Shown piece by piece: positions 16,907 through 25,790 of a stretch of 64,000 bases of DNA; the stretch's first letter is position 1; every line of letters starts with the position of its first letter. The notes under the pieces were generated by a model that made no database searches, had not been told where the DNA came from, and saw only the letters and a program-made list of their open reading frames with translations. Both the position numbers and the translations under genes were made by a program. Origin of the DNA: Dethiothermospora halolimnae (GTDB lineage: Bacteria; Bacillota; Clostridia; Tissierellales; VENL01); assembly GCF_037577855.1 (NCBI RefSeq), contig NZ_JBAKFX010000004.1, positions 79,755-143,754 on the forward strand, written 5' to 3'.

Positions 16907-18376
16907 ATGGATATTAAAAAGTATTTATCAAAAGGGATTATAGCAGTACTATTTTTAGCATTAATATTTTCAAGTTTCACAATAACAAGTAATGATATAA
17001 CAAAGGGTAATGTTGTAGAAGCATCGGGAGAAAAGTCTCCTAAATATGTGTTTTATTTTGTTGGAGATGGATTAGGGGCATCCCAAAGACAGTTCGCTGA
17101 AATTTTTTTACAAGAGAAGACAGGAGATAAGTCAAAGAAGTTATTAATAAATAGTTTACCAGTGGCAGGTATAAATACTACATATTCCTCAGATAGTTTA
17201 ATAACAGATTCAGCCGCTGCAGGAACTGCCCTTGCCACAGGGCATAAGACTAATAATAAGGTCATATCCCAAACTCCAGATGGAAGGGATTTAAAAACTT
17301 TAGTTGAAGGGGCAGAAGAAAAGGGAATGGCAACGGGAATTATTACATCCACTAGGCTTACCCATGCTACCCCTGCAACCTTTGCTTCCCATAACGAAAG
17401 TAGATACAATGCAAATGAAATAGCAGAAGAATATTTAGATAGTGGAGTTGAATTTTTTGCAGGTGGTGGATATAGACATTTTGTACCAGAGGGGTGGAAA
17501 TGGGGTAAATCAAAGAGGGAAGACAGCAGAAATTTACTGGAAGAATTTAGCCAAAAGGGATATAAAGTATTTGAAAGTGATAATAAGACAGAGGATTTTA
17601 GAAACTATATTCCTAATAAAGAAGATAAGGTTATAGCAACATTTGACTATAGTCATCTTCCCTATGAAATAGATAGGGTAAATGATAACAAAACTCCAAG
17701 TTTAGCAGAGATAACCCAAAAAGGTATTGATGTTTTATCTAAGTATAAAGATGGTTTCTTTATGATGGTTGAAGGTGGAAGGATAGACCATGCCTGTCAT
17801 GCCAATGATCCAGTTGGTGCCATCCATGATACCCTTGCCTTTGATAATGCTGTTAAAAAGGCATATGATTTCTATAAAAAACATCCCAAGGAAACACTAA
17901 TAGTTGTTGTTGGAGACCATGAAACCGGTGGTATGGGATTAGGATTTGGAAATGGTTATTTCTTAGATATGAAACCCCTTTTAAATGCCAAAGTATCCAT
18001 AGCTGACACAGTTATGGGAGCATATACAAATCAATTTGATAATGATAGAGAAAAATACTTGAAGTATATAAGTGAAAAATTACGTTTAAATGACCTAACT
18101 GAAAGTGAAAAATCTGAAATAGAAAAGGCAATGGATATCGTTGATAATAAAGATGAAGAAAGGGCAAAGGTATATGGAGGATATGATCCCGTAGGAATGG
18201 CAACGGCCCATGTGGTATCTGAAAGAGCAAATATCCAGTGGACAACATATGCCCATTCAGGAACTCAAATACCAATGTCAGCTGTGGGAGTGGGAGCTGA
18301 AAATTTCAGTGGATATAAAGATAACACTGAGATAGCTAAGACTATGGCTAGGTTATTAAGTATTACATTAGATTAA
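16907..18376 (+). CDS. phoA: secreted alkaline phosphatase
   Basis: This is a 489-aa phosphomonoesterase that releases phosphate outside the cell. An N-terminal signal sequence (KGIIAVLFLALIFSSFTI) precedes the mature domain. Active-site features are Asp54 in FVGDGLG for metal, the nucleophile Ser102 in TDSAAAGTALATG, EGGRIDHACHAND, VVGDHETGG, and a late His in TYAHSGTQ. The ribosome site is AAGGAAGGG. Phosphate-starvation control is inferred from the 11-bp box array upstream. The gene is followed by a perfect palindrome and then a YibE/F-family gene. Confidence 0.94.
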   Translation: MDIKKYLSKGIIAVLFLALIFSSFTITSNDITKGNVVEASGEKSPKYVFYFVGDGLGASQRQFAEIFLQEKTGDKSKKLLINSLPVAGINTTYSSDSLITDSAAAGTALATGHKTNNKVISQTPDGRDLKTLVEGAEEKGMATGIITSTRLTHATPATFASHNESRYNANEIAEEYLDSGVEFFAGGGYRHFVPEGWKWGKSKREDSRNLLEEFSQKGYKVFESDNKTEDFRNYIPNKEDKVIATFDYSHLPYEIDRVNDNKTPSLAEITQKGIDVLSKYKDGFFMMVEGGRIDHACHANDPVGAIHDTLAFDNAVKKAYDFYKKHPKETLIVVVGDHETGGMGLGFGNGYFLDMKPLLNAKVSIADTVMGAYTNQFDNDREKYLKYISEKLRLNDLTESEKSEIEKAMDIVDNKDEERAKVYGGYDPVGMATAHVVSERANIQWTTYAHSGTQIPMSAVGVGAENFSGYKDNTEIAKTMARLLSITLD

Positions 18377-18417
18377 ATATATTTAGGGCTTGGATATATC
18401 CAAGCCCTAAATATATT
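18377..18417. terminator. hairpin terminator or palindromic repeat after phoA
   Basis: ATATATTTAGGGCTTGG and CCAAGCCCTAAATATAT are perfectly complementary around ATAT. The stem is strong but no long T-run follows, so it may act as an mRNA-stabilising or repeat hairpin as well as a terminator. Confidence 0.6.
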
Positions 18418-18443
18418 AGTTAAATAGGAAAGGGGTATTTACC

Positions 18444-19595
18444 ATGAAAAAGGCTAGACCTATTTTAATTATAATTGCTATTATAGTATTTATTATGGGG
18501 GTTTTTATTTATACAGACAATGAAAAGCAAGAAACTAATAAAAATATATCTGAAGTAAAAGGAAGAGTTTTAGAGGTTAATAATAATGAAGTGGTCCAAT
18601 CGGGATTATCTAGAATAGGTCATCAAGATATAAAGGTTGAAATCTTAGAAGGAAAATATAGGGGGAAAATAATAGATGGATATAGTAACCTAATTGGGAA
18701 GTTAGATATTGATACCTTTGTTGAAAGGGATGATAAGATTATTATTGCAATTATGGAGAAGGATAATGAGATAAGGGATGCAGTGGTGGTGGAACACTAT
18801 AGAAAAGACTGGCTTCTTGCTATGTTTGGAATATTTGTATTTTGCTTAATAGTTTATGCAAAGTTTGTGGGGATTAAAGCCCTATTTTCATTTGTTGCAA
18901 GTCTATTTATAATATGGAAATTCCTAGTTCCAGGGCTTTTAGCAGGAAAAAATCCATTGGTATTATCGGTATTAATATTAATGTTATTATCGGGGATAAT
19001 AATCTTTTCTATTGCCGGTTTTACCAAGAAGGGATTTTCCGCATTTATAGGTACTATTATAGGACTTTTAATAACAATAGTTATAACAGTTTTCTTTGGG
19101 GAAAAATTAGGACTAAATGGTATGACAGCACCCTTTTCGGAAACCCTTGTTTTTAGTGGGCATTTAGATTTAAATATGAAGCATATACTATATGCAGCAA
19201 TAATAATAGGGGCATCGGGGGCTGCTATGGATATAGCCATGGATGTATCGGCATCTATGGCAGAAATAAAAATAAAAAAGCCAGATATAACCACAAAGGA
19301 ACTAATACAATCGGGATTTAATATAGGAAGGGCAGTAATAGGAACTATGACAACCACATTATTGTTAGCCTATTCGGGAGGATATTTAACACTCCTTATG
19401 TTATTTATGACTAAAAATTCTAGTTTTGTTAGAATTATAAACCTAAAAATAGTTGCAGCGGAAATAATGAGAACGGTGGTGGGGAGCATAGGTCTAGTAC
19501 TGGTGGCCCCAATAACGGCTATATTTGCAGGATGGATACTTCAAAGGGAGTTTAAGATAAGGAAAGAAGTTTCTACACGGTACTTTCTCTTTTAA
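18444..19595 (+). CDS. YibE/F-family membrane protein
   Basis: This 383-aa protein belongs to the YibE/F-like family, whose function is not established. An N-terminal membrane segment (about 7-25) is followed by an extracytoplasmic domain of about 100 residues and then six or seven membrane helices. The family glycine-rich segments GASGAAMDIAMDVSASM and GRAVIGTMTTTLLLAYSGG are clear. The ATG follows AGGAAAGGGG. It is downstream of phoA in the same direction, separated by a hairpin, and ends at a strong shared terminator. A role in phosphate or metal handling would be guesswork. Confidence 0.88.
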   Translation: MKKARPILIIIAIIVFIMGVFIYTDNEKQETNKNISEVKGRVLEVNNNEVVQSGLSRIGHQDIKVEILEGKYRGKIIDGYSNLIGKLDIDTFVERDDKIIIAIMEKDNEIRDAVVVEHYRKDWLLAMFGIFVFCLIVYAKFVGIKALFSFVASLFIIWKFLVPGLLAGKNPLVLSVLILMLLSGIIIFSIAGFTKKGFSAFIGTIIGLLITIVITVFFGEKLGLNGMTAPFSETLVFSGHLDLNMKHILYAAIIIGASGAAMDIAMDVSASMAEIKIKKPDITTKELIQSGFNIGRAVIGTMTTTLLLAYSGGYLTLLMLFMTKNSSFVRIINLKIVAAEIMRTVVGSIGLVLVAPITAIFAGWILQREFKIRKEVSTRYFLF

Positions 19596-19601
19596 TTGAC
19601 A

Positions 19602-19639
19602 ATATAAACCAAAGTTGCCTAGGCAACTTTGGTTTATAT
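19602..19639. terminator. bidirectional terminator between yibE-like gene and hydA
   Basis: ATAAACCAAAGTTGCCT and AGGCAACTTTGGTTTAT form a perfect palindrome. It overlaps the hydA stop codon on the minus strand and ends the plus-strand gene. Confidence 0.85.
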
Positions 19640-21388
19640 CCTTTCTCTTTCCTCATAATGGGTATGTAAAAGCCTATGGGCAGTTTCATTAAAGGGTTCT
19701 CCTATATATTTTTCATAGAGTTCTAAGACTTCTTTATTTTCATGGGATTTTCTAATCTTTTTATTTCTATCCTCTTTATAGATAGCCTCTTGACGTTTCT
19801 TTACTATTTCAGCATTTCCATGGTGATAGGGTTGACCTCCACCACCGATACAACCTCCAGGACAAGCCATTATTTCTATAGCGTGATATTCAGACTTTCC
19901 TTCCCTTATTTCTTCTAAAAGTTTTCTAGCATTACCTAGTCCGTGGGCTATCCCTATGTTTAAACTTTTATCCCCTATTTCAACCGTTGCTTTACGTAAT
20001 CCATCAAATCCCCTTAACTGATGGAACTCAACATCTTCTAGCTCTTCATTTGTTATCCATTCATATGCTGTTCTTACTGCGGCTTCTATAACTCCTCCTG
20101 TTGTACCAAAGATAACTGATGCTCCAGTGGTTTCTCCTAAAGGTTTATCAAACTCACTATCGGAAAGACCTACAAAGTCAATACCCGCTTCTTTAATCAT
20201 GGCACCTAGTTCCCTAGTTGTTACAACTATATCCACATTATTATGCTCATCCTTTGTAAGTTCCGGTCTTTTAGCTTCTGCTTTTTTTGCAATACAGGGC
20301 ATTATTGAAACTACTACGATATTATCAGGATCTAACTCATTTTTTTCTGCATAATATGTTTTAGCTATTGTACCAAACATTATATGGGGAGATTTACATG
20401 TAGATGGTACATCTAAAAGTTCTGGGAATTGGTGCTCTATAAACTTAACCCAAGCAGGACAACAACTTGTAAGCATGGGAAGGGTCTTATTATTTTCTAG
20501 GCGATATATAAGTTCAGAGGCTTCCTCCATAATGGTAAGGTCAGCTCCGAAGTCAGTATCAAATACTCCATCAAAACCCATTTCCCTAAGGGCGGTAACC
20601 ATTTTTCCAGTAACCAGGGTTCCAGCCTCCATGCCAAATAGTTCACCTAAAGCAGTTCTAATGGCTGGAGCAGTTTGAACCACAACATGCTTATCGGGAT
20701 CATTTATTGCTTCCCAGACCTTGTCTGTATGATTAACCTCTGTTAATGCAGCGGTGGGACATACTTGAACACATTGACCACAGTAGGTACAGGATGATTC
20801 CACCATGGGCATATTAAAGGCGGGACCTACAAAGGACTCAAACCCTCTACCAATACCTGATAATATACCACAGGTTTGAACTTCATTACACATGGTTTCG
20901 CAACGTCTACAATATATACACTTATTGGCATCCTTGACTATGGCATCACTGGATAGATCCTTGGGATAATCCATTCGTTCCCCTTCCCATTTTATTTCCC
21001 TAACACCTAGTTCAGCTGCTAGGGATTGGAGTTCACAATCGGTATTTTTAGGACATGTAAAACATTCATTTGGATGGTTAGAAAGCAATAGTTCAACGGC
21101 CATTCTTCTAGCTCTAATAGCTCTAGGAGTATGGGTTTTAACTTCCATGCCGTCATTTACCTTAGTAACGCATGCTGGAACAAGGGTATTTCTACCGGAA
21201 ACCTCAACCATACAAACCCTACAGGAAGCTGTTTTATTAACCATCTTAAAATCATGTAAATCAAGATGGCATAAAGTTGGTATCTTAACCCCTACCTGTT
21301 GAGATGCTTCTAATATAGTTATTCCTTCTTTTACTTTTATTTCTTTATCATTTACTTTAAAATTAATTAGTTTTCCCTTTTCAACCAT
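19634..21388 (-). CDS. hydA: [FeFe]-hydrogenase catalytic subunit, HydA/HndD type
   Basis: This is the 584-aa H2-producing or H2-oxidising subunit. Ligands are visible in order. Cys40, 56, 59 and 73 bind a plant-type [2Fe-2S] cluster, and His105 with Cys109, 112 and 118 binds a [4Fe-4S] cluster. Two CxxCxxCxxxC clusters follow, at Cys157-167 and Cys200-210. The H-cluster motifs are TSCCPAW (Cys309/310), MPCIAKKAE (Cys365) and MACPGGCIGGGGQP, and the small-subunit-like tail is present. It is the last gene of hydCBA, which together resemble NAD(P)-linked, possibly electron-bifurcating hydrogenases. Maturases HydEFG are not in the window. Confidence 0.95.
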   Translation of the reverse strand: MVEKGKLINFKVNDKEIKVKEGITILEASQQVGVKIPTLCHLDLHDFKMVNKTASCRVCMVEVSGRNTLVPACVTKVNDGMEVKTHTPRAIRARRMAVELLLSNHPNECFTCPKNTDCELQSLAAELGVREIKWEGERMDYPKDLSSDAIVKDANKCIYCRRCETMCNEVQTCGILSGIGRGFESFVGPAFNMPMVESSCTYCGQCVQVCPTAALTEVNHTDKVWEAINDPDKHVVVQTAPAIRTALGELFGMEAGTLVTGKMVTALREMGFDGVFDTDFGADLTIMEEASELIYRLENNKTLPMLTSCCPAWVKFIEHQFPELLDVPSTCKSPHIMFGTIAKTYYAEKNELDPDNIVVVSIMPCIAKKAEAKRPELTKDEHNNVDIVVTTRELGAMIKEAGIDFVGLSDSEFDKPLGETTGASVIFGTTGGVIEAAVRTAYEWITNEELEDVEFHQLRGFDGLRKATVEIGDKSLNIGIAHGLGNARKLLEEIREGKSEYHAIEIMACPGGCIGGGGQPYHHGNAEIVKKRQEAIYKEDRNKKIRKSHENKEVLELYEKYIGEPFNETAHRLLHTHYEERERI

Positions 21389-21412
21389 AATATCACCTCA
21401 CTTATATTAAAA

Positions 21413-23059
21413 TTAAACCATAGCATCGTCTTTATTTTTTGCAATATATTTACCTTCACCTTGGGGATGATTTTCATCTTTTATATAGGCTGTATATTCA
21501 TTAAAGAAATGTTTCATTGTACTTATAACCGGATTTGGGGCAGTTTGACCGAGGCCACATAAAGAACCATCCTTTACCATATAGGATAATTGTTTTAATG
21601 CATCTAAATCCGCCATGGTACCTTTACCACTGGTTATTTTATTTAGTAGCTCATATAATCTTTTATTTCCTATGCGGCAGGGAGTACATCTGCCACAGGA
21701 TTCATCCATTGTGAACTCAAGATAAAACTTAGAGATATCAACCATATTATCGGTTTCATCCATAACTATCATTCCACCGGAGCCCATCATGGAACCAATA
21801 GCTGTTAAACTATCATAATCTATTGGAGTATCAAGTTCATTTTCAGTTAAAACTCCTCCCGAGGGACCGCCGGTTTGTACTGCTTTAAATTTCTTACCCC
21901 CTGGGATACCTCCCCCTATATCAAATATTATTTCCCTAAGGGTAGTACCCATGGGAACTTCAACAAGACCAACATTATTTACTTTTCCAGCAAGGGCAAA
22001 AACCTTAGTGCCTTTACTATTTTCCGTACCTATAGATGAGAACCATTTATGTCCCTTGTTGATGATAACTGGTATATTAGCAAAGGTTTCTACATTATTT
22101 ACACAGGTGGGGTGACCCCAATAGCCTTCTTGGGCAGGATAGGGAGGTTTATAATTTGGTTCTCCCCTTTTTCCTTCACAGGAATTAATAAGGGCAGTTT
22201 CTTCTCCACAAACAAAGGCTCCAGCACCATATTTAATATCAATATCAAAGCTAAAGTCTGAATCAAAGATATTTTCACCTAATAAACCTAGTTCCCTAGC
22301 CTGTTTAATAGCTTTATTAAGCCTAGATATTGCAAGGGGGTATTCAGCCCGTATATAAATAATACCCTTATCAGCGCCAATGGCATAGGCACCAATAGCC
22401 ATAGCCTCTAAAACACTATGGGGATCCCCCTCTAAAATACTTCTATCCATAAATGCACCTGGATCCCCCTCGTCTGCATTACAAACCATAAACTTCACAT
22501 CACTGTCCTGTTTTTTCGTGATCTCCCATTTAACTCCCGTGGGGAAACCACCACCACCTCGACCCCTAAGACCTGATTTTTTAATAATATCTATAACTTT
22601 ATCCCTTGACATTTCAGTAAGGGATTTACCTAAGGCTTTATAACCATCCATAGCTATATATTCATATATATCTTCTGGATTTATTAAACCACAATTTCTT
22701 AAAGCAATACGGAGTTGTTTTTTATAAAAGGACATATCTTCATGTTTTGTTACTACTGTTTTCTCTAGGGGGTCTTTATATAAGAGTCTTTCCACCTTTC
22801 TTCCCTTTATAATATGTTCATCAACAATATCCTTAGCATCCTTAGGACCAACCCTAACATAAAAAACATTATCCGGTTCTATTTTTACAATGGGGCCCTG
22901 TTCACAAAATCCGAAGCAACCGGTTTCTATAACCTTAACTTCATCACCATAACCTCTAGCTTTTAATATAAGATTTAAATTTTTAATAACTTTTCCACTA
23001 TCACTTGCCAAACAGCCGGTACCACCACATACCAATATATTAGAACGGGTTACACTCAT
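21413..23059 (-). CDS. hydB: hydrogenase NADH/FMN subunit, HydB/NuoF type
   Basis: This is the flavin subunit that exchanges electrons with NAD(H), 548 aa. The N-terminal thioredoxin-like [2Fe-2S] domain has CGGTGC and ETGCFGFC. The NuoF core has GRGGGGFPTGVKWE (NADH/FMN loop) and NADEGDPGAFMDRS. Cluster ligands are in ESCGRCTPCRIG. Many HydB/HndC proteins carry a further C-terminal domain with two [4Fe-4S] ferredoxin clusters. Here the chain ends KYIAKNKDDAMV with no cysteine pairs and only 24 bases before hydA, so that domain is absent rather than frameshifted away. This may change the electron acceptor. Confidence 0.93.
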   Translation of the reverse strand: MSVTRSNILVCGGTGCLASDSGKVIKNLNLILKARGYGDEVKVIETGCFGFCEQGPIVKIEPDNVFYVRVGPKDAKDIVDEHIIKGRKVERLLYKDPLEKTVVTKHEDMSFYKKQLRIALRNCGLINPEDIYEYIAMDGYKALGKSLTEMSRDKVIDIIKKSGLRGRGGGGFPTGVKWEITKKQDSDVKFMVCNADEGDPGAFMDRSILEGDPHSVLEAMAIGAYAIGADKGIIYIRAEYPLAISRLNKAIKQARELGLLGENIFDSDFSFDIDIKYGAGAFVCGEETALINSCEGKRGEPNYKPPYPAQEGYWGHPTCVNNVETFANIPVIINKGHKWFSSIGTENSKGTKVFALAGKVNNVGLVEVPMGTTLREIIFDIGGGIPGGKKFKAVQTGGPSGGVLTENELDTPIDYDSLTAIGSMMGSGGMIVMDETDNMVDISKFYLEFTMDESCGRCTPCRIGNKRLYELLNKITSGKGTMADLDALKQLSYMVKDGSLCGLGQTAPNPVISTMKHFFNEYTAYIKDENHPQGEGKYIAKNKDDAMV

Positions 23060-23083
23060 TTAAATTCACCTCCGTTAAAAGTA

Positions 23084-23596
23084 TTATTTTCTATAAGTAT
23101 TTAAGATATCATCTAAATCTTCTTCCTTTACCCTTCCATAAACTTTATCATCAACCATGACAACTGGGGCTAAGCCACAGGCTCCTACACATCGTACATC
23201 CCTTAGGGTGAATAATCCATCTTCAGTAATTTCATTAGCTTCAATATTAAGTTTTTCTTTAAGTCTTTCAGTAATTTTATCTGCACCCTTTACAAAACAA
23301 GCAGTTCCCATACATACACTAATGGTATGTTTTCCCCTAGGTTTAGTAGTAAAATAGGAATAAAAGCTTACCACACCAAAAACTTCAGCTCCAGGTATAC
23401 CGAGTTTTCTAGCAACATAAAGTTGAACATCCCTTGGAAGGTAACCAAAAATATTTTGAGCTTTATGTAAAATAGCAATTAAAGCGCCCTTGGTGGTTTC
23501 CATACTGTCTATAAACTTATTAAGTTCATCAAATTTTTCTTTAGGTAAGTCGTCATTTACAGGTGCTGTAACACTAATTGATTGGGGTTTTGTCAT
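23084..23596 (-). CDS. hydC: hydrogenase [2Fe-2S] subunit, HydC/NuoE type
   Basis: This 170-aa NuoE-like subunit relays electrons between HydB and HydA. A helical N-terminal half (QNIFGYLPRDVQLYVARKLG) precedes the thioredoxin-like fold with four cluster cysteines in CMGTACFVKG and DVRCVGACGLAP. The ATG is behind AAAGGAGG. It is the first gene of the minus-strand hydCBA operon, with spacings of 24 and 24 bases to the next genes. I found no convincing -35/-10 pair or Rex site upstream. Confidence 0.94.
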   Translation of the reverse strand: MTKPQSISVTAPVNDDLPKEKFDELNKFIDSMETTKGALIAILHKAQNIFGYLPRDVQLYVARKLGIPGAEVFGVVSFYSYFTTKPRGKHTISVCMGTACFVKGADKITERLKEKLNIEANEITEDGLFTLRDVRCVGACGLAPVVMVDDKVYGRVKEEDLDDILNTYRK

Positions 23597-23754
23597 GAGT
23601 AAAACCTCCTTTCTAAAAAAATAATATTTAATTTATTGATTATAATATTTTGAAATAATTAAAGGAGTTATTGTCAAATATTAGTATGTACTTAAAGGAT
23701 GTTTTTTATTTAGTATAGATAATGAATAATAAAAATAAAATTTGAAAAAAACTG

Positions 23755-23783
23755 TTGACAAAGATGAAGTATAATATTATAAT
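23755..23783 (+). promoter_or_regulatory. sigma-A promoter of the trpB T-box leader
   Basis: TTGACA (23755-23760), a 17-bp spacer and TATAAT (23778-23783) are a perfect consensus promoter. Transcription should begin near 23790, just before the T-box leader. Confidence 0.88.
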
Positions 23784-23799
23784 TTTAAAAAAGAAAAAT

Positions 23800-24100
23800 A
23801 ACTGACAAATATTTTAAATTCTGTGAATGGAAAGAGTAAGTAAAACTTGAAGTTATAGAGAGTCGGGGATGGTGGAATCCTGATATGGATTGTTTACTGA
23901 ATGGTTCCATGAGAAGCAGTGGGAAATCTTAAGAGAGTATCACTTGCCGTAGGTCTTACGTTACAAAGACAGGGTATCGATATAGCATAGACTATTTTCT
24001 GTACCTGTATAAGAGAGATAGAAAAATACTATCTAAATTAGGTGGCAACGGGATAACAACATTTCGTCCTATAATAGGGGGAAGTGTTTTTTTTATACCA
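23800..24100 (+). promoter_or_regulatory. tryptophan T-box riboswitch with first terminator
   Basis: The leader has T-box hallmarks: a GAAAGAGTAAG segment, GAGAGTCGGGGATGGTGGAA, and the specifier loop CTGAATGGTTCC with codon TGG (23902-23904) for tryptophan. The antiterminator ATTAGGTGGCAACGGGAT has the bulge TGGC, whose fourth base C matches the G73 discriminator of bacterial tRNA-Trp. The terminator stem CATTTCGTCC...AGGGGGAAGTG with a T-run follows. Uncharged tRNA-Trp should allow read-through to trpB. Confidence 0.9.
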
Positions 24101-24111
24101 TCAAATTTTTA

Positions 24112-24276
24112 GTTCCATGAGATTTATAATCTTATAACTAATTGGTTACAACGGGATTTCCAGTCCTGAAATTGATTAGTCACAAGGGGATTTGTAATCC
24201 CCAAATTGGCTGGTTGCAGGGGGATTCGTAATCCCTAAATTGGTTGGTTGCAGGGGGATTCGTAATCCCCCTGCTT
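24112..24276. repeat. tandem array of four REP-like units inside the T-box leader
   Basis: Four units of about 34 bp follow one another, each of the form AATTGGTTGGTTGCAGGGGG plus ATTCGTAATCCC. They progress from degenerate (ACAACGGGATTTCCAGTCC) to perfect (GGGGGATTCGTAATCCCCC). They are the same family as single hairpins elsewhere in the window. They separate the two terminator modules of the T-box leader. Confidence 0.8.
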
Positions 24277-24289
24277 ACAGTATTTCACT

Positions 24290-24361
24290 ATTTAACAAGG
24301 GTGGCAACGGGGAATGTAAGCATTTCCTCCCTATTATAGGGAGGAAGTGCTTTTTTTGTAC
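24290..24361 (+). terminator. second T-box antiterminator/terminator module
   Basis: AACAAGGGTGGCAACGGGG repeats the T-box antiterminator with the same TGGC bulge (24302-24305). It is followed by the stem GCATTTCCTCCCT...AGGGAGGAAGTGC and seven T. It has no specifier stem of its own, so it is a partial duplication of the upstream leader. It lies 30 bp before trpB. Confidence 0.82.
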
Positions 24362-24391
24362 CAAAAATTATAAAGAAAGTAGGTAGATAAA

Positions 24392-25573
24392 ATGATTAAT
24401 AAAAAAATGTCAACAGAATTTGGAAGGTTTGGAGGTCAATTTGTACCAGAAACACTAAAAGGTCCCCTTTTAGAACTTGAAGAGGAGTTTATAAAGGCAA
24501 TGGAGGATGAGGACTTTAAAAAAGAGTATAGATATTATGTGAAAGAGTATTCAGGACGTCCCACACCATTATATTTTGCAGAAAATTTAACTAAAGAATT
24601 AGGAGGAGGAAAAATATATTTAAAAAGGGAAGATCTTAATCATACTGGAGCCCATAAAATAAATAATGTTATAGGTCAGATTTTATTAGCAAAGAGAATG
24701 AATAAAAAAAGAATTATAGCTGAAACTGGAGCAGGACAGCATGGGGTTGCAACGGCTACAGCATGTGCTAAATTCGATTTACAATGTGAAATTTATATGG
24801 GGGAAGAGGATATGAAACGCCAATCATTAAATGTATTTAAAATGAAGATGCTAGGAGCTAAGGTGAACCCAGTATCATCAGGAACTAAAACATTAAAGGA
24901 TGCAGTAGATGAAGCAATAAAAGATTGGGTTAAAAATGTAGATAGTACCTTCTATTTAATAGGCTCAGTTGTTGGTCCCCACCCATATCCAACAATGGTA
25001 AGGGATTTTCAAAGAATTATTGGAGATGAAGTAAAGGGACAAATAATTGAGAAAGAAGGAAGGTTCCCTAATTATCTAGTGGCCTGTGTAGGGGGAGGAA
25101 GTAATGCAATGGGATTATTTTATCCATTTTATAAAGAAGAGAATGTAAAAATATATGGAGTAGAAGCAGGGGGCCTTGGAGTTGATAGTGATAAACATGC
25201 GGCAACTATTACTAAGGGAAGTATAGGAGTTATCCATGGTATGATGACATATTTACTTCAAGATGATGATGGTCATATAACGCCTGTACATTCTATATCT
25301 CCTGGTCTTGATTATCCTGGAGTAGGTCCTGAACATGCATATTTTCATTTAACCAAAAGGGGAAAGTATGAAAGTATAACTGATAAGGAAGCAGTAGAAG
25401 CCTTTAAACTGTTAACTGAAACAGAGGGAATCATACCAGCTATTGAAAGTTCCCATGCTATTGGATATCTTAAAAAATTAGCACCTAAAACTAAAAAAGA
25501 TGATATTATTGTTGTTAATTTATCAGGAAGGGGGGATAAGGATATTAATACTATTAGAGAATTTATAGAATGA
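24392..25573 (+). CDS. trpB: tryptophan synthase beta chain
   Basis: This 393-aa PLP enzyme makes tryptophan from indole and serine. It is the standard TrpB1 type, starting STEFGRFGGQFVPETL. It has SGRPTPLYFAENL, the PLP lysine in NHTGAHKINN, the phosphate-binding GGGSNAMG and the C-terminal NLSGRGDKD. No trpA or any other trp gene lies beside it; both sides are regulatory DNA and an unrelated pcrA. Under Trp T-box control it may serve to salvage indole, or TrpA may be encoded elsewhere. It ends in a clear terminator. Confidence 0.95.
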   Translation: MINKKMSTEFGRFGGQFVPETLKGPLLELEEEFIKAMEDEDFKKEYRYYVKEYSGRPTPLYFAENLTKELGGGKIYLKREDLNHTGAHKINNVIGQILLAKRMNKKRIIAETGAGQHGVATATACAKFDLQCEIYMGEEDMKRQSLNVFKMKMLGAKVNPVSSGTKTLKDAVDEAIKDWVKNVDSTFYLIGSVVGPHPYPTMVRDFQRIIGDEVKGQIIEKEGRFPNYLVACVGGGSNAMGLFYPFYKEENVKIYGVEAGGLGVDSDKHAATITKGSIGVIHGMMTYLLQDDDGHITPVHSISPGLDYPGVGPEHAYFHLTKRGKYESITDKEAVEAFKLLTETEGIIPAIESSHAIGYLKKLAPKTKKDDIIVVNLSGRGDKDINTIREFIE

Positions 25574-25637
25574 TTTTCTTAGTCTAGGTTTTGCCCCACT
25601 ATTATATGGCAATAATATGTAAAAAGAAAGATAAACT

Positions 25638-25671
25638 AAAAGACTATAAATTATAGTCTTTTTTTTATATA
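25638..25671 (+). terminator. terminator after trpB
   Basis: AAAAGACTATAA and TTATAGTCTTTT form a stem followed by T residues. Confidence 0.85.
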
Positions 25672-25790
25672 ATAGTAAATACAGTTATATAGAAATAATA
25701 TTACACACTGAGCTTTATAATCTGTTCAGTGGGTATTAGTCATAAAGGTTTTTAGAAAATTAGAGTATTAACAAATGAAAGGAGTATTTT

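Noticed and set aside
24112..24276. CRISPR-like array in the T-box leader
   Set aside because: Repeats are 34 bp with no unique spacers, and the unit is a palindromic REP also found singly elsewhere; there are no cas genes.
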